Assembly (NCBI GenBank): GCA_937129385.1
Contig: CAKZNC010000019.1
Span: 1-62,604 of the forward strand
From: an uncultured Bacteroidota bacterium
Lineage (GTDB): Bacteria; Bacteroidota; Bacteroidia; Bacteroidales; GCA-2748055
Reading direction: 5' to 3'
DNA: 62,604 bases
How positions within the stretch are numbered: position 1 is the first letter of the stretch; each line of letters begins with the position of its first letter. A model generated the notes under the pieces. It was not told the origin of the DNA. It saw only the letters and a program-made list of their open reading frames with translations, and made no database searches. Positions 46,853 to 56,875 of the stretch are shown here, in pieces. A program made the translations under genes and the position numbers.

Positions 46853-49612
46853 CTATTCGATTGAATAATTATATAAAAACCCATTCTGGCTACCGACAAT
46901 CAGGTTGAACCTGCTGTCAGACCCTGCAAAATAACCGACGGAGAATTGGGTGTCCCCTTCAAGGGGAAATCCCTCGTACAAACTGCCATCTGAATTCAGC
47001 AGGTAAATCTTGTTCTTATCACGATCGGTCAGACCAATCTTCAGGTCAGCGGATGAGAACTCATATATATCCGGATTTGTACGAATATTCCCCTTTATTT
47101 TAAATGTAAAATACCTGTTCCCTTTCAAATCAACAACATTCAATTCATTCCCGTCAGCAAATATACATTCGGGCTTTCCGTCCTGATCCAGGTCTTTTAT
47201 ACGGAAAAAATGCCCCGGAGTTGCTTCATACGAAAGGATTTGCTCCATACCACCCGATATTTTGATCCCAACTACGTTGCCTGCAGTGTCGGTCGAAACA
47301 AATCTCGGAATACTGCCCCCTATGTTCATATCCAGGTAAAATGCATTGTTTTCCGAAACTACTACAGGCTCCTCAGTGTCAACCCGTTCACTTCCCCGCC
47401 TGTCAAGTATATATGTCCTGATCTGGTCGGCAAATACAATATAATCCTTCTCCCCGATCCTGAAATGCTGTACGGGCCTCCGCACCATTCCTTCAGATCT
47501 CCTGAAAGACCAACCAGGGATAATACTCCCCTCAAGGTCATATACATAGACCCTCCTGTCATCACATGCAACGAAAATCCTGTATTCCTTTCTCTTATCA
47601 TAGTCAAACAAAGCCATGCCATTGGTTGCATCACTTCTCAATTTTACAGGATACCGCTCAACATAGTTCCCGTTCCTGTCTATCAGGTGAATCCCCTTTT
47701 CAGTATTGAATAGATATTGCAGTTTCCCGTTGCTGTAATAGTCCACCTGGTATATTTCACTCATAATCACTCCGTCGAGCCGTAACTTCCACAAAACTCT
47801 TCCCGTGCTATTCACAAGGTATACTGAATGTTTCGTGTCCTGCACGAGGATCTCTTTCTCCGAAGTATAGTGATTGGTCACCAGGTGAGGCTTCATTGCA
47901 ACTGTCGAATCCAGAAGACTCTCCCATACAGTATGCGCCTTTTCCCTTACCCTGGAGGTGTAGCTCATGCTGACATTTGAATAGAAGATCTCTCCCTCGT
48001 TGGAAAACTGTATGACCAGTCCGGGTATCTTCTTCAAGGGCACTGCCAGGCTGTCCACGATCCCGGAATATTTTTTTGTCAGCAGGTCTCTGTGGCGTGA
48101 CATTAGATTCCATGGCTTTAAAAAACATGTTAAGTTGGCCCTGGTAGAAACCAGGTTGCTTACCGGCTCATAGGAGGGCTCATTTTCCAGGGTCTTGTGC
48201 AAAACATTTTGATAAATGGTACGTGAAATTGCCTCCTGACTGTCTCCGAAGATGATGTAATTGTCGTAGAAAGCAAACCTTGGCCTGATGAATTTCCTGA
48301 TGATGCCCTGGTCATAATAGAGCTCAGGAAAGGTATAGATGGTATAGGTTATCTGGTCATCCAGCTGATATTCGGTCATATAATCGGTCGACTCTTGTCC
48401 CTTTAACTCTGCAAGTACCGCGACCCATCGCTCAAGTTTGTCGATGGCTTCAGACTGACTTCTCACTTCAAGCATTACCATCTCCTCAAAAGTATTGCCA
48501 GAGTGATTCTCCATTGTGAACCATACGACCTCATCACTCACAAGTTCCAGCAGCCCGTCAAATATGCGCTCACCCAACTGCCGGTTGCTCATATTGTCCT
48601 GTTCCATGAAACGCTGGAGTTCATTCCTGTTTCTCAGTTCATTTCTTAGATCCTTCCTGAACCTTTCTTTATCACTGATGCCGGCAGCAAGGAACTCAAT
48701 GGCATTGGAAGGGACGAATGAGGAAGCTTCGATCCTGACCGGAGACTGACCGGCAAACAGATTCAGCCACCCGGGCAACGAATCATTCACGTAGGTCATT
48801 CCGTTGAATAAAAACACATTGTCCCTTACATCAATATCAAACTCCCCCCAAAGCGCAACACTGGAAAGCATTGAAAGCGCGTCCATGGATGATGAGCCTG
48901 TTGCCGGGTAAAACAGCTGTTCCAACAGCCTGTAATTCAGGTATAAATTGCCGGGAACATATTTTCCGGCTGTCTCTGCAACCCTCCGATACCCCTCCTG
49001 GTAGTAAATTCCCCCCTCCGAATTCAGACTCCTGATCGATTCTTCCACCAGGATTGAAGAGGGCGAAAGGATCATGAATCCGTGCATAAATGCATAGGAT
49101 ACACTGCGGATTGCCCCGGGATTGCCGAATGAGACATCTGTAAGTTCAACCGCCTCATATTTTCGTTGATTGAAGATCGCATCCTCTCCTGCCACCTCCC
49201 TGATTTCGCTTTCGACCGACTGAACGGATACCTGGTCCCCCAATCCAATGTAAACCAAAGGCTGTAACTTATTCTTACCAAGCAGGTGAAGCGAAATACT
49301 CAGCTCTCCTGACCTGAGCTGCTCACGGATAACAGGCATCGCAGGGAATTTAGCTTTCAACTCAGCAGCAATGGAATCAAACTGTCGAAACGGCCTCCTG
49401 GTAATCAGTTCCCTCCAGAGAAGGCTCTCCTCGACCAGTTCTTCTGAGAAAAATCCAAAGTCAATATGATCCACAAAAATAATGGCATTCGAAGGTACAG
49501 CTTCTGCCACCTCAGCCTCCTTGAATGATCCGCTATTCCTGAACAACAACACTGCCAATACGCCTACAATCACAACAGCAGGCACCCCGGCAATCAATAT
49601 TCTCTTAACCAT
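46853..49612 (-). CDS. DUF3352-like membrane-anchored protein with C-terminal beta-propeller-like region
   Basis: N-terminal TM; EAVPSNAIIFVDHIDFGFFSEEL...; C-terminal propeller-like repeats incl. IKDLDQDGKPECIFADG. Start reset from 49633 to 49612 (MVKRILIAG). Confidence 0.6.
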   Translation of the reverse strand: MVKRILIAGVPAVVIVGVLAVLLFRNSGSFKEAEVAEAVPSNAIIFVDHIDFGFFSEELVEESLLWRELITRRPFRQFDSIAAELKAKFPAMPVIREQLRSGELSISLHLLGKNKLQPLVYIGLGDQVSVQSVESEIREVAGEDAIFNQRKYEAVELTDVSFGNPGAIRSVSYAFMHGFMILSPSSILVEESIRSLNSEGGIYYQEGYRRVAETAGKYVPGNLYLNYRLLEQLFYPATGSSSMDALSMLSSVALWGEFDIDVRDNVFLFNGMTYVNDSLPGWLNLFAGQSPVRIEASSFVPSNAIEFLAAGISDKERFRKDLRNELRNRNELQRFMEQDNMSNRQLGERIFDGLLELVSDEVVWFTMENHSGNTFEEMVMLEVRSQSEAIDKLERWVAVLAELKGQESTDYMTEYQLDDQITYTIYTFPELYYDQGIIRKFIRPRFAFYDNYIIFGDSQEAISRTIYQNVLHKTLENEPSYEPVSNLVSTRANLTCFLKPWNLMSRHRDLLTKKYSGIVDSLAVPLKKIPGLVIQFSNEGEIFYSNVSMSYTSRVREKAHTVWESLLDSTVAMKPHLVTNHYTSEKEILVQDTKHSVYLVNSTGRVLWKLRLDGVIMSEIYQVDYYSNGKLQYLFNTEKGIHLIDRNGNYVERYPVKLRSDATNGMALFDYDKRKEYRIFVACDDRRVYVYDLEGSIIPGWSFRRSEGMVRRPVQHFRIGEKDYIVFADQIRTYILDRRGSERVDTEEPVVVSENNAFYLDMNIGGSIPRFVSTDTAGNVVGIKISGGMEQILSYEATPGHFFRIKDLDQDGKPECIFADGNELNVVDLKGNRYFTFKIKGNIRTNPDIYEFSSADLKIGLTDRDKNKIYLLNSDGSLYEGFPLEGDTQFSVGYFAGSDSRFNLIVGSQNGFLYNYSIE

Positions 49613-49762
49613 ACAGACATACTTTTCAATCAAATTTAATTAAAAGTGAAAGTCATCTTCCGAGAACTTACCAACAGATAAACAAAAACCATTGCAGAAC
49701 GTTTGATTATGAATTATTCCATCACAATGGTTGGTACAATTTTTGTATGATTCAGCCTACCT

Positions 49763-52153
49763 ATGAAGACTTTTTTTACCCTGATTATCTTACTGATTAC
49801 CGTGACAGGAAACGGGCAAAGATTGCGGGTTCTGACCGAAAATGCAGATGAACCGATTCCCAATGTCGCCATTTTCGACAAATCGCGGGAAAGGGCTGCT
49901 ATCACCGACAGCATGGGATATACAGGCCCCCTGGTTTTCCTCGAATCAGACACACTGGTCTTCCAGCACCCGGCATTCAATACCGTGATCTATCCCTACA
50001 CGGAGATCCTGAACAGGGAGGTGGTCAGGTTGTCCAAGAGAAACATACTGTTTGATGAATTTGTCATTTCAGCGACCAAATCCAGGGAGAGCAAACAGAT
50101 CCTGCCCTATAAAGTGAGTGTCCTGCAAAGGCAGGATTTGCGTCATAATCCTTCCCAGACAGCTGCCGATGTGCTGACAGAGACAGGAAATATTGCTATA
50201 CAAAAAACCCAGGCAGGGGGAGGAAGTCCGATCCTGAGAGGTTTTGAGGCAAATAAAATACTCCTTGTTGTGGACGGGGTCAGGATGAATAATGCCATCT
50301 ACAGAAGCGGACACCTCCAAAACTCAATCACTATCGATAACGCAGTGCTCGACCGCACCGAAGTGATCTTCGGTCCAAGTTCACTCATCTACGGAAGTGA
50401 TGCCCTCGGAGGAGTAATCCATTATTACACACGCGATCCGGAACTGTCAGAAAATGAAAAAACAAAGATAAGCGGTGGAGCATATGCACAGTACTCCACG
50501 GCAAACCAGGGAATGGTTGGACATGTTGACTTCAATGCCGGTGGGAATAAATTCGGCGCCCTTACCAGTATTACGCATAAGGACTTCGGTAATATCAGGA
50601 TCGGGTCAAACCGCAACCTCTTCTATGGTGATTGGGGTAAAACCCTGCACTATGTTGAAAGAATGCCGGACAGATCCGACAGTATGTTCATCAACCAGGA
50701 CGAATACATCCAGTGGTATACAGATTATAGCCAGACTGATATCATGCAGAAATTCCGCTACCAGCAGTCTGAGTTCGTTAACTGGATCGTCAACCTCCAG
50801 TATTCCACCTCTTCTGATATTGACCGGCTTGACAAGCTCAACGATTACAACAGCGATGGAATCCTTAAATATTCAGAATACCACTACGGCCCTCAAAACA
50901 GGCTCCTTGCATCGGTGAAAAATGTTAACAGGAACGATAACCGTTTCTTTACAAATGCCACATCCATATTCGCCTACCAGCGGATTGACGAGGAACGTGT
51001 CTCCAGGAAATTCAGGTCTGATGAACGGCTGACACAACTTGAAACAGTGAATGTTTTAAGTCTGAATATAGATTTTCTCAAGGTGTGGGATGCAGATAAA
51101 AAATTGAATTATGGATATGACCTGATCTATAACAACGTGGGGTCCGGTGCTCGTTATACTGATATCCTGACAAGAGAATCGATCCCTGCACAGACCAGGT
51201 ATCCCTCGGGCGGGAGTCACACCCTCTCCTCTTCCATTTATGGCAGCTATAAGAAAATATTTACAGATAAACTCGTCTTGAATGCCGGCCTCCGCTATAA
51301 CTATTCTTACCTGCAATCGGCTTTCAACAATCCTGAACTGACATTCGATACGACCAGGATCAATAATGGAGCCGTCACCGGAAGTCTCAGCGTCGTATAC
51401 CACCCCTCCCCAATGTGGCAGATCAACGGGATTCTGTCAACAGGATATCGCAACCCGAACGTTGATGATTATGGGAAGATCCGCGCAAAAGACGATTACA
51501 TTATAGTTCCCAACCCCAATGTTAAACCAGAATATACCTACAATGCCGAAGTGGGAGTGAGCAGGGTCCTGGAAGGATTTCTCAGGATGGATGCAGTTGT
51601 CTACTATACCTTGATTACAGATGCGATCGTCCGCACGGATTATACGCTCAATGGCATGGACTCCATGATGTATGACGGAGATATTTACAGGATCTCTGCA
51701 AATTACAACGCTAACCAGGCAAGCATCTACGGGACGTCATTGAATGTCATTTCCGACTTTTACAACAACATCGTCCTGAAAGCCTCTGTGAACATTACAA
51801 AGGGCAGGAACCTGACTGATGACGTTCCGCTTGGACACATTCCTCCAGTATTTGGAAGGGTTAGCATCACCTATGACTATAAAAAATTCCGGTTCGAGAG
51901 TTTTGTCAATTACAATGGCTGGAAATTTGCCGACAGTTTTTCACCCTACGGGGAGGACAACGAAGGTGAAGCAACAGTTTTTGGATATCCCTCTTGGTGG
52001 ACACTCAACCTGAACAGTACCTACAGGATCAATGATTTCATCATGGCACAATTTTCCATCGAAAATATCCTGGACCAGTTTTACAAACCATTTGCTTCCG
52101 GAGTCAGCGCCCCCGGAAGAAATTTTATCTTCACCCTGAGAGCCTCCTTCTGA
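49763..52153 (+). CDS. TonB-dependent outer membrane receptor
   Basis: Plug domain [71 protein letters not shown]-terminal FTLRASF. Confidence 0.93.
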   Translation: MKTFFTLIILLITVTGNGQRLRVLTENADEPIPNVAIFDKSRERAAITDSMGYTGPLVFLESDTLVFQHPAFNTVIYPYTEILNREVVRLSKRNILFDEFVISATKSRESKQILPYKVSVLQRQDLRHNPSQTAADVLTETGNIAIQKTQAGGGSPILRGFEANKILLVVDGVRMNNAIYRSGHLQNSITIDNAVLDRTEVIFGPSSLIYGSDALGGVIHYYTRDPELSENEKTKISGGAYAQYSTANQGMVGHVDFNAGGNKFGALTSITHKDFGNIRIGSNRNLFYGDWGKTLHYVERMPDRSDSMFINQDEYIQWYTDYSQTDIMQKFRYQQSEFVNWIVNLQYSTSSDIDRLDKLNDYNSDGILKYSEYHYGPQNRLLASVKNVNRNDNRFFTNATSIFAYQRIDEERVSRKFRSDERLTQLETVNVLSLNIDFLKVWDADKKLNYGYDLIYNNVGSGARYTDILTRESIPAQTRYPSGGSHTLSSSIYGSYKKIFTDKLVLNAGLRYNYSYLQSAFNNPELTFDTTRINNGAVTGSLSVVYHPSPMWQINGILSTGYRNPNVDDYGKIRAKDDYIIVPNPNVKPEYTYNAEVGVSRVLEGFLRMDAVVYYTLITDAIVRTDYTLNGMDSMMYDGDIYRISANYNANQASIYGTSLNVISDFYNNIVLKASVNITKGRNLTDDVPLGHIPPVFGRVSITYDYKKFRFESFVNYNGWKFADSFSPYGEDNEGEATVFGYPSWWTLNLNSTYRINDFIMAQFSIENILDQFYKPFASGVSAPGRNFIFTLRASF

Positions 52154-52250
52154 CAATCGTAGCCCAGACGATGCACCACAATTGGCTGCGATCACTGAAG
52201 AACCGCAAAAATTGGAGTCAGTCAGTGAAATTTCCTATTTTTACGGGTGT

Positions 52251-52931
52251 ATGACAGAGATCTCACCCAATATCGAAGAAAGCTGGAAACATGCCCTGTG
52301 GGATGAATTTCAGGCCCCCTACTTTGCAAAACTGAAAGATTTTCTGCACGCAGAAAAAGATAAATATACGATCTACCCCCCAGGACCGAAAATCTTCAAT
52401 GCCTTTAACAGCACTCCTCTTGACACCGTGAAAGCAGTGATACTGGGCCAGGATCCCTACCACGGACAAGGCCAGGCACACGGACTCTGTTTCTCCGTAC
52501 CACATGGCATTAAACCTCCTCCTTCACTGGTAAACATATTTAAAGAACTACATGCTGATCTGGGCATCGGGATCCCCTCACATGGTAACCTTGAAGCATG
52601 GACGCGACATGGTGTACTGCTACTTAATGCCACCCTCACCGTAAGAGCCTCCGGTGCCGGATCCCACCAGGGCCAGGGTTGGGAACAGTTCACAGACCGG
52701 GTGATTAAGGTCATCTCTGAACAATCAGAACATGTTGTTTTCCTGCTCTGGGGGCGCTATGCACAAGCCAAGGAGACGCTTATCGATACAGATAAACACA
52801 TGGTACTTAAAGCTGCTCATCCTTCACCATTTTCAGCATACAATGGCTTTTTCGGCTGCAGGCACTTTTCGAAAACAAACAGTTACCTCGACGAAATGGG
52901 GAGGCAGCAAATTGATTGGCGGCTGGACTGA
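52251..52931 (+). CDS. ung: Uracil-DNA glycosylase
   Basis: [38 protein letters not shown]...[13 protein letters not shown]...[21 protein letters not shown]. Start reset from 52182 to 52251. Confidence 0.97.
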   Translation: MTEISPNIEESWKHALWDEFQAPYFAKLKDFLHAEKDKYTIYPPGPKIFNAFNSTPLDTVKAVILGQDPYHGQGQAHGLCFSVPHGIKPPPSLVNIFKELHADLGIGIPSHGNLEAWTRHGVLLLNATLTVRASGAGSHQGQGWEQFTDRVIKVISEQSEHVVFLLWGRYAQAKETLIDTDKHMVLKAAHPSPFSAYNGFFGCRHFSKTNSYLDEMGRQQIDWRLD

Positions 52932-53063
52932 AATTGCCCGGAAATGCTCAACAACAGAAGATTTCAGGTATATAAACCAAAATGGAACGCGTTTTGGCAC
53001 AGTATTTGTTTTTATTTGGATGACAGTTCATCCAAGCATATACCTGACATTATTCGGGGCACG

Positions 53064-53091
53064 GTCCGTCTCTTTCCGAGGCGGACTTTTT
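53064..53091 (+). terminator. Intrinsic terminator after ung
   Basis: GTCCGTCTC-TTTCC-GAGGCGGAC-TTTTT; 9-bp stem with one wobble. Confidence 0.85.
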
Positions 53092-53094
53092 ATA

Positions 53095-54084
53095 TTAAAA
53101 GCTTTTGTAACCAATGATCTCACGAACCTCACGCAGGGTCTTTGAAGCACTCTCCCGCGCCCTGTTGGCGCCGTTCTTCACTACCTTACTGAGGTATTCA
53201 CTGTCGTTATAAATCTCCAGGATCCTCTCCCGGTATGGCGTGGTGAATTGAATAATGTCCTCGGCAAGTTGCTTTTTAAGATCCCCGTACCTGATCGAAC
53301 AGTCATTGTATGCCTGCTCAAAATGTGCCACAGTATCTGGCTCCGACATGAGCTCAAGCAGGTAAAAAAGATTCTGAACCGGTTCAGGTTTAGTGGAGTT
53401 TGGTTGCTCTGGACCAGCATCTGTAACAGCACGCATCACCTTTTTCCGGATCACGGAGGGCTCATCGATCAGATAGATCCCGTTTCCTTCCGACTTGCCC
53501 ATTTTCCCTGTACCGTCAAGTCCGGGCACCTTCACAAGATCACTCCCGAAATTAAAAGGCTCGGGAAGGGTGAAGTAGTCAACGTTGTATATATGATTGA
53601 ATCGCTTTGCAAATTTTCGGGCCATTTCCAGGTTTTGCTCCTGGTCTTTCCCAACAGGGACCTTATTGGCATTGTGAATAATGATATCGGCACACATCAG
53701 TACGGGATAGGTAAGCAACCCCGCATTTACATTCTCCGGCTGCTTCCTGATCTTCTCCTTGAATGTGGTTGTCCGCTCCAGTTCTCCGATATATGCATTC
53801 ATATTCAATAACAGGTATAGCTGGGAGATCTCTGGCACATCGCTCTGGATATAGATGGTGGCAACCTCAGGGTCAATTCCGCAAGCAATATATTCTGAAA
53901 GGACCTTCCTGATATTGTCGTGTAGGTTTTCCGGCTTCGGATGAGTGGTAAGTGAATGCAGATCAGCAATGAAAAAATAGCAATTGTATTCATGCTGCAT
54001 CTTTACAAAATTCCTGACTGCCCCAAAATAGTTGCCCAGGTGGAGGTTCCCCGTTGACCTGATCCCGCTTAATACTGTTTCCAT
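53095..54084 (-). CDS. trpS: Tryptophan--tRNA ligase
   Basis: METVLSGIRSTGNLHLGNYFGAVRNFVKMQ...KMGKSEGNGIYL (KMSKS variant). Start reset from 54225 to 54084; the track start lies upstream of the predicted promoter. Confidence 0.96.
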   Translation of the reverse strand: METVLSGIRSTGNLHLGNYFGAVRNFVKMQHEYNCYFFIADLHSLTTHPKPENLHDNIRKVLSEYIACGIDPEVATIYIQSDVPEISQLYLLLNMNAYIGELERTTTFKEKIRKQPENVNAGLLTYPVLMCADIIIHNANKVPVGKDQEQNLEMARKFAKRFNHIYNVDYFTLPEPFNFGSDLVKVPGLDGTGKMGKSEGNGIYLIDEPSVIRKKVMRAVTDAGPEQPNSTKPEPVQNLFYLLELMSEPDTVAHFEQAYNDCSIRYGDLKKQLAEDIIQFTTPYRERILEIYNDSEYLSKVVKNGANRARESASKTLREVREIIGYKSF

Positions 54085-54107
54085 ATCTGCTTTTTCAAAA
54101 TTGCATA

Positions 54108-54138
54108 CAAAACTAGTTATGAATTTCACCTGGTGCAA
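54108..54138 (-). promoter_or_regulatory. Bacteroidota-type promoter TTG-N20-TAGTTTTG for trpS
   Basis: Minus strand TTGcaccaggtgaaattcataacTAGTTTTG, 23 nt upstream of ATG 54084. Confidence 0.6.
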
Positions 54139-54360
54139 ATATTCTGTCAAATAAAGTTTCCTGCCGGCAGGGGTTTGATGGCTCCACCCGGCTGAAGCAC
54201 TCCAACCTCCCGTCTCCCCATGCAATCATTGATTCCAGACATCTTGCACACCGGGATTAAAATAACTACTTTTACATCCTTTTGAACCCTGCGCAGAATT
54301 GTTGAAAGAATGCGTGACAGACGGGTTTCTATATTCTGTAATTTACAACTTTAGAAATGC

Positions 54361-54705
54361 ATGATGGAATCGACCAGACAACAAAAAGTGGCCAGGATGC
54401 TGCAACGGGAAATGGGAGCTTTTTTTCAGCAAAATTCACGGGACATGCTCCCCGGAAAAATGATCACGGTCACGGTTGTCAGGGTGAGCCCCGACCTGGG
54501 AGTTGCCAAGGTTTTTCTGAGCATATTCCCGGTGAAGGAAGGTGAGGACCCGCTCCAGGCTGTGAAAGACCATGCGCCGAAGATCAGGCGCGACGTAGGA
54601 AACAAGATCAGGAACCAGCTACGTGCGATCCCTGAATTCATCTATTACCTGGATGATTCGCTGGACTATATTGAAAATATTGACAATCTGCTTAAAGAGG
54701 ACTAG
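54361..54705 (+). CDS. rbfA: 30S ribosome-binding factor RbfA
   Basis: TRQQKVARMLQREMGAFFQQNSRDMLPGKMITVTVVRVSPDLGVAKVFLSIFP; ~115 aa. Confidence 0.9.
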   Translation: MMESTRQQKVARMLQREMGAFFQQNSRDMLPGKMITVTVVRVSPDLGVAKVFLSIFPVKEGEDPLQAVKDHAPKIRRDVGNKIRNQLRAIPEFIYYLDDSLDYIENIDNLLKED

Positions 54706-54710
54706 ACCTG

Positions 54711-55520
54711 ATGAAATACGATCCAGTAAAACGAAGCCTGGGAAGTGTATTCAATAGAACACCCTTTCTCAGGAAAGTATTTTACCATTTGCTAAATCTG
54801 CTGCTGCTCAGATCCTGGCACATCAGGAAAGAACTCCGCAGGATCAGGAAAACCCTGCCGTCGGACCCTGAGATCCTGGATGCAGGCTCCGGGTTTGGAC
54901 AATACGATTATACCATGTCTGTCCAGTTACCCGGTGCCAGGATTACTGCCGTTGACGTGAAACAGGAACAGATCGATGACTGCAATAACTTTTTTGAGCG
55001 TATCGGGAAAGCAGACCGCGTAAAATTCAAATATGGAGATCTGACCCGGTACAGCGATCCCGAAAAATATGACCTTGTTCTGTCTGTAGACGTAATGGAA
55101 CATATTGAAGATGATGTCGCGGTATTTAAGAACTTTGCCGTCAGCCTGAAAAAAGGAGGCGTGTTACTGATCTCAACACCGTCCGACCAGGGGGGAAGTG
55201 ATGTTCATGACGATCATGAAGACTCATTCATAGAAGAACATGTACGCGATGGTTATGCCATAGAGGACATAGAGGCAAAGCTGAAAACTGCCGGCTTCTC
55301 CTCCATCGAAAGCAGGTATGCATATGGCACTCCCGGCAAGATCTCCTGGAAACTCTCAATGAAGTGGCCCATCATGATGGCAAATGCAAACAAAATCCTG
55401 CTCGTGCTGCTGCCATTTTACTACCTGATCACATACCCGGTTAGTTTTGTACTGAACATGATCGATGTGAAATCACGTCATAAAACCGGAACCGGACTCA
55501 TCGTAAAAGCCGTGAAATGA
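54711..55520 (+). CDS. Class I SAM-dependent methyltransferase
   Basis: EILDAGSGFGQYDYTMSVQLPGARITAVDVKQEQIDDC...VLSVDVMEHIEDDVAVFKNFAVSLKKGGVLLISTPS. Confidence 0.88.
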   Translation: MKYDPVKRSLGSVFNRTPFLRKVFYHLLNLLLLRSWHIRKELRRIRKTLPSDPEILDAGSGFGQYDYTMSVQLPGARITAVDVKQEQIDDCNNFFERIGKADRVKFKYGDLTRYSDPEKYDLVLSVDVMEHIEDDVAVFKNFAVSLKKGGVLLISTPSDQGGSDVHDDHEDSFIEEHVRDGYAIEDIEAKLKTAGFSSIESRYAYGTPGKISWKLSMKWPIMMANANKILLVLLPFYYLITYPVSFVLNMIDVKSRHKTGTGLIVKAVK

Positions 55521-56755
55521 GATTTCCGTTCTATATTGCCCGGCGCTACCTCTTCGCCCGGAAGAGTCAAAACGCGATCAATATTATTTCCGCAATTTCT
55601 ATGCTCGGTGTTGGCGTAGGGGCCATGGCACTGGTAGTGATCCTCTCCGTGTTCAACGGATTCGACGAGGTCGTGAAGTCACTGTTCAATGCTTTCGACC
55701 CCGATGTGAAGATCACTGCCGTTGAAGGAAAGACCTTCGTACCGGATCAACGATTTGAAGAACTGAAAGCAGTGCCCGGTGTACTCAACGTCTCTGAAAT
55801 ACTGGAAGAAAATGCGCTACTAAAATATGACGACCGCCAACATATTGCAACCATAAAAGGGGCCGATGAGTCATTTATCAAAGTAACTGGCATCGATTCA
55901 ATGATTTATGAGGGTGATATGGTTTTGAAAGACAAGAGCAGATCCTATGCTGTTGTGGGCCAGGGAGTAGCCTACAGCCTGCAGATAGGTTTGAACTTCG
56001 TTGAACCCCTGTTTGTCTATATGCCCAAAAGGGTCGGCAGGATCAACCTTGCCAATCCCGACAATGCCTTTAAACGGAAATATATCTATCCTTCAGGTAT
56101 ATTCGCCATTGAACAGGATTTTGACTCGAGATATGTGATCGTGCCCATTGATTTTATGAGGGACCTGCTTGATTATAACAATGAGGTCTCCTCGGTTGAA
56201 ATAAAACTCGATCCTGGGTTCCCGGCCGATGAAGTTGAAGCAAATATTGAATCGTTGCTGGGCAACGATTTCCTGGTACAGGACAGGGCCGAACAAAACC
56301 AGGTATTCTACCGGGTAATGAAATCTGAAAAATATGCAATCTTCCTGATCCTGACTTTTATCCTGGTCATTGCATCTTTCAATATCATCGGCTCCCTGAG
56401 CATGCTCATCATCGATAAGAAAAACGACATCAGGAGCCTGCGTAATATGGGTGCAGGTCCGCGGCTGATCAGCAGGATATTCTTGCTTGAAGGCTGGCTG
56501 ATCAGCATTGTGGGTTCATTCATTGGGATCATACTCGGGAGCCTGATCAGTTGGGTTCAGGACAGGTTCGAATTACTGAAATTGGGTGGGAGTGGAAATT
56601 TCGTGATCGATGCATATCCGGTCGATCTGCAGGCAGGAGACGTTCTGCTGGTCTGGATAACAGTTCTGCTGATCGGGTTCCTGGCTGCACGCTACCCCGT
56701 CAGGCAGATAAGTAAAAAATATTTGACAGGAATTGAACGAGGAATAGCTATATAA
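55517..56755 (+). CDS. LolC/LolE-type lipoprotein-releasing ABC transporter permease (FtsX family)
   Basis: RFPFYIARRYLFARKSQNAINIISAISMLGVGVGAMALVVILSVFNGFDEVVKSLFNAFDPDVKIT; 4-nt overlap with the methyltransferase. Confidence 0.92.
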   Translation: MRFPFYIARRYLFARKSQNAINIISAISMLGVGVGAMALVVILSVFNGFDEVVKSLFNAFDPDVKITAVEGKTFVPDQRFEELKAVPGVLNVSEILEENALLKYDDRQHIATIKGADESFIKVTGIDSMIYEGDMVLKDKSRSYAVVGQGVAYSLQIGLNFVEPLFVYMPKRVGRINLANPDNAFKRKYIYPSGIFAIEQDFDSRYVIVPIDFMRDLLDYNNEVSSVEIKLDPGFPADEVEANIESLLGNDFLVQDRAEQNQVFYRVMKSEKYAIFLILTFILVIASFNIIGSLSMLIIDKKNDIRSLRNMGAGPRLISRIFLLEGWLISIVGSFIGIILGSLISWVQDRFELLKLGGSGNFVIDAYPVDLQAGDVLLVWITVLLIGFLAARYPVRQISKKYLTGIERGIAI

Positions 56756-56790
56756 TTCGTTGTTTTACTGTTGTTTATAAAATTTTTGAA

Positions 56791-56798
56791 TAGATTTG
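56791..56798 (+). promoter_or_regulatory. Candidate -7 box TAGATTTG for the SprB-repeat gene
   Basis: Exact TAnnTTTG; nearest upstream TTG (56771) has a 17-nt spacer, shorter than consensus. Confidence 0.35.
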
Positions 56799-56875
56799 TT
56801 TAAAACATTGCTATTTAAACCTCGTATAAATTTATAAATTGAACTGGCATTTTACACTCATAGGAGGAACATTTG

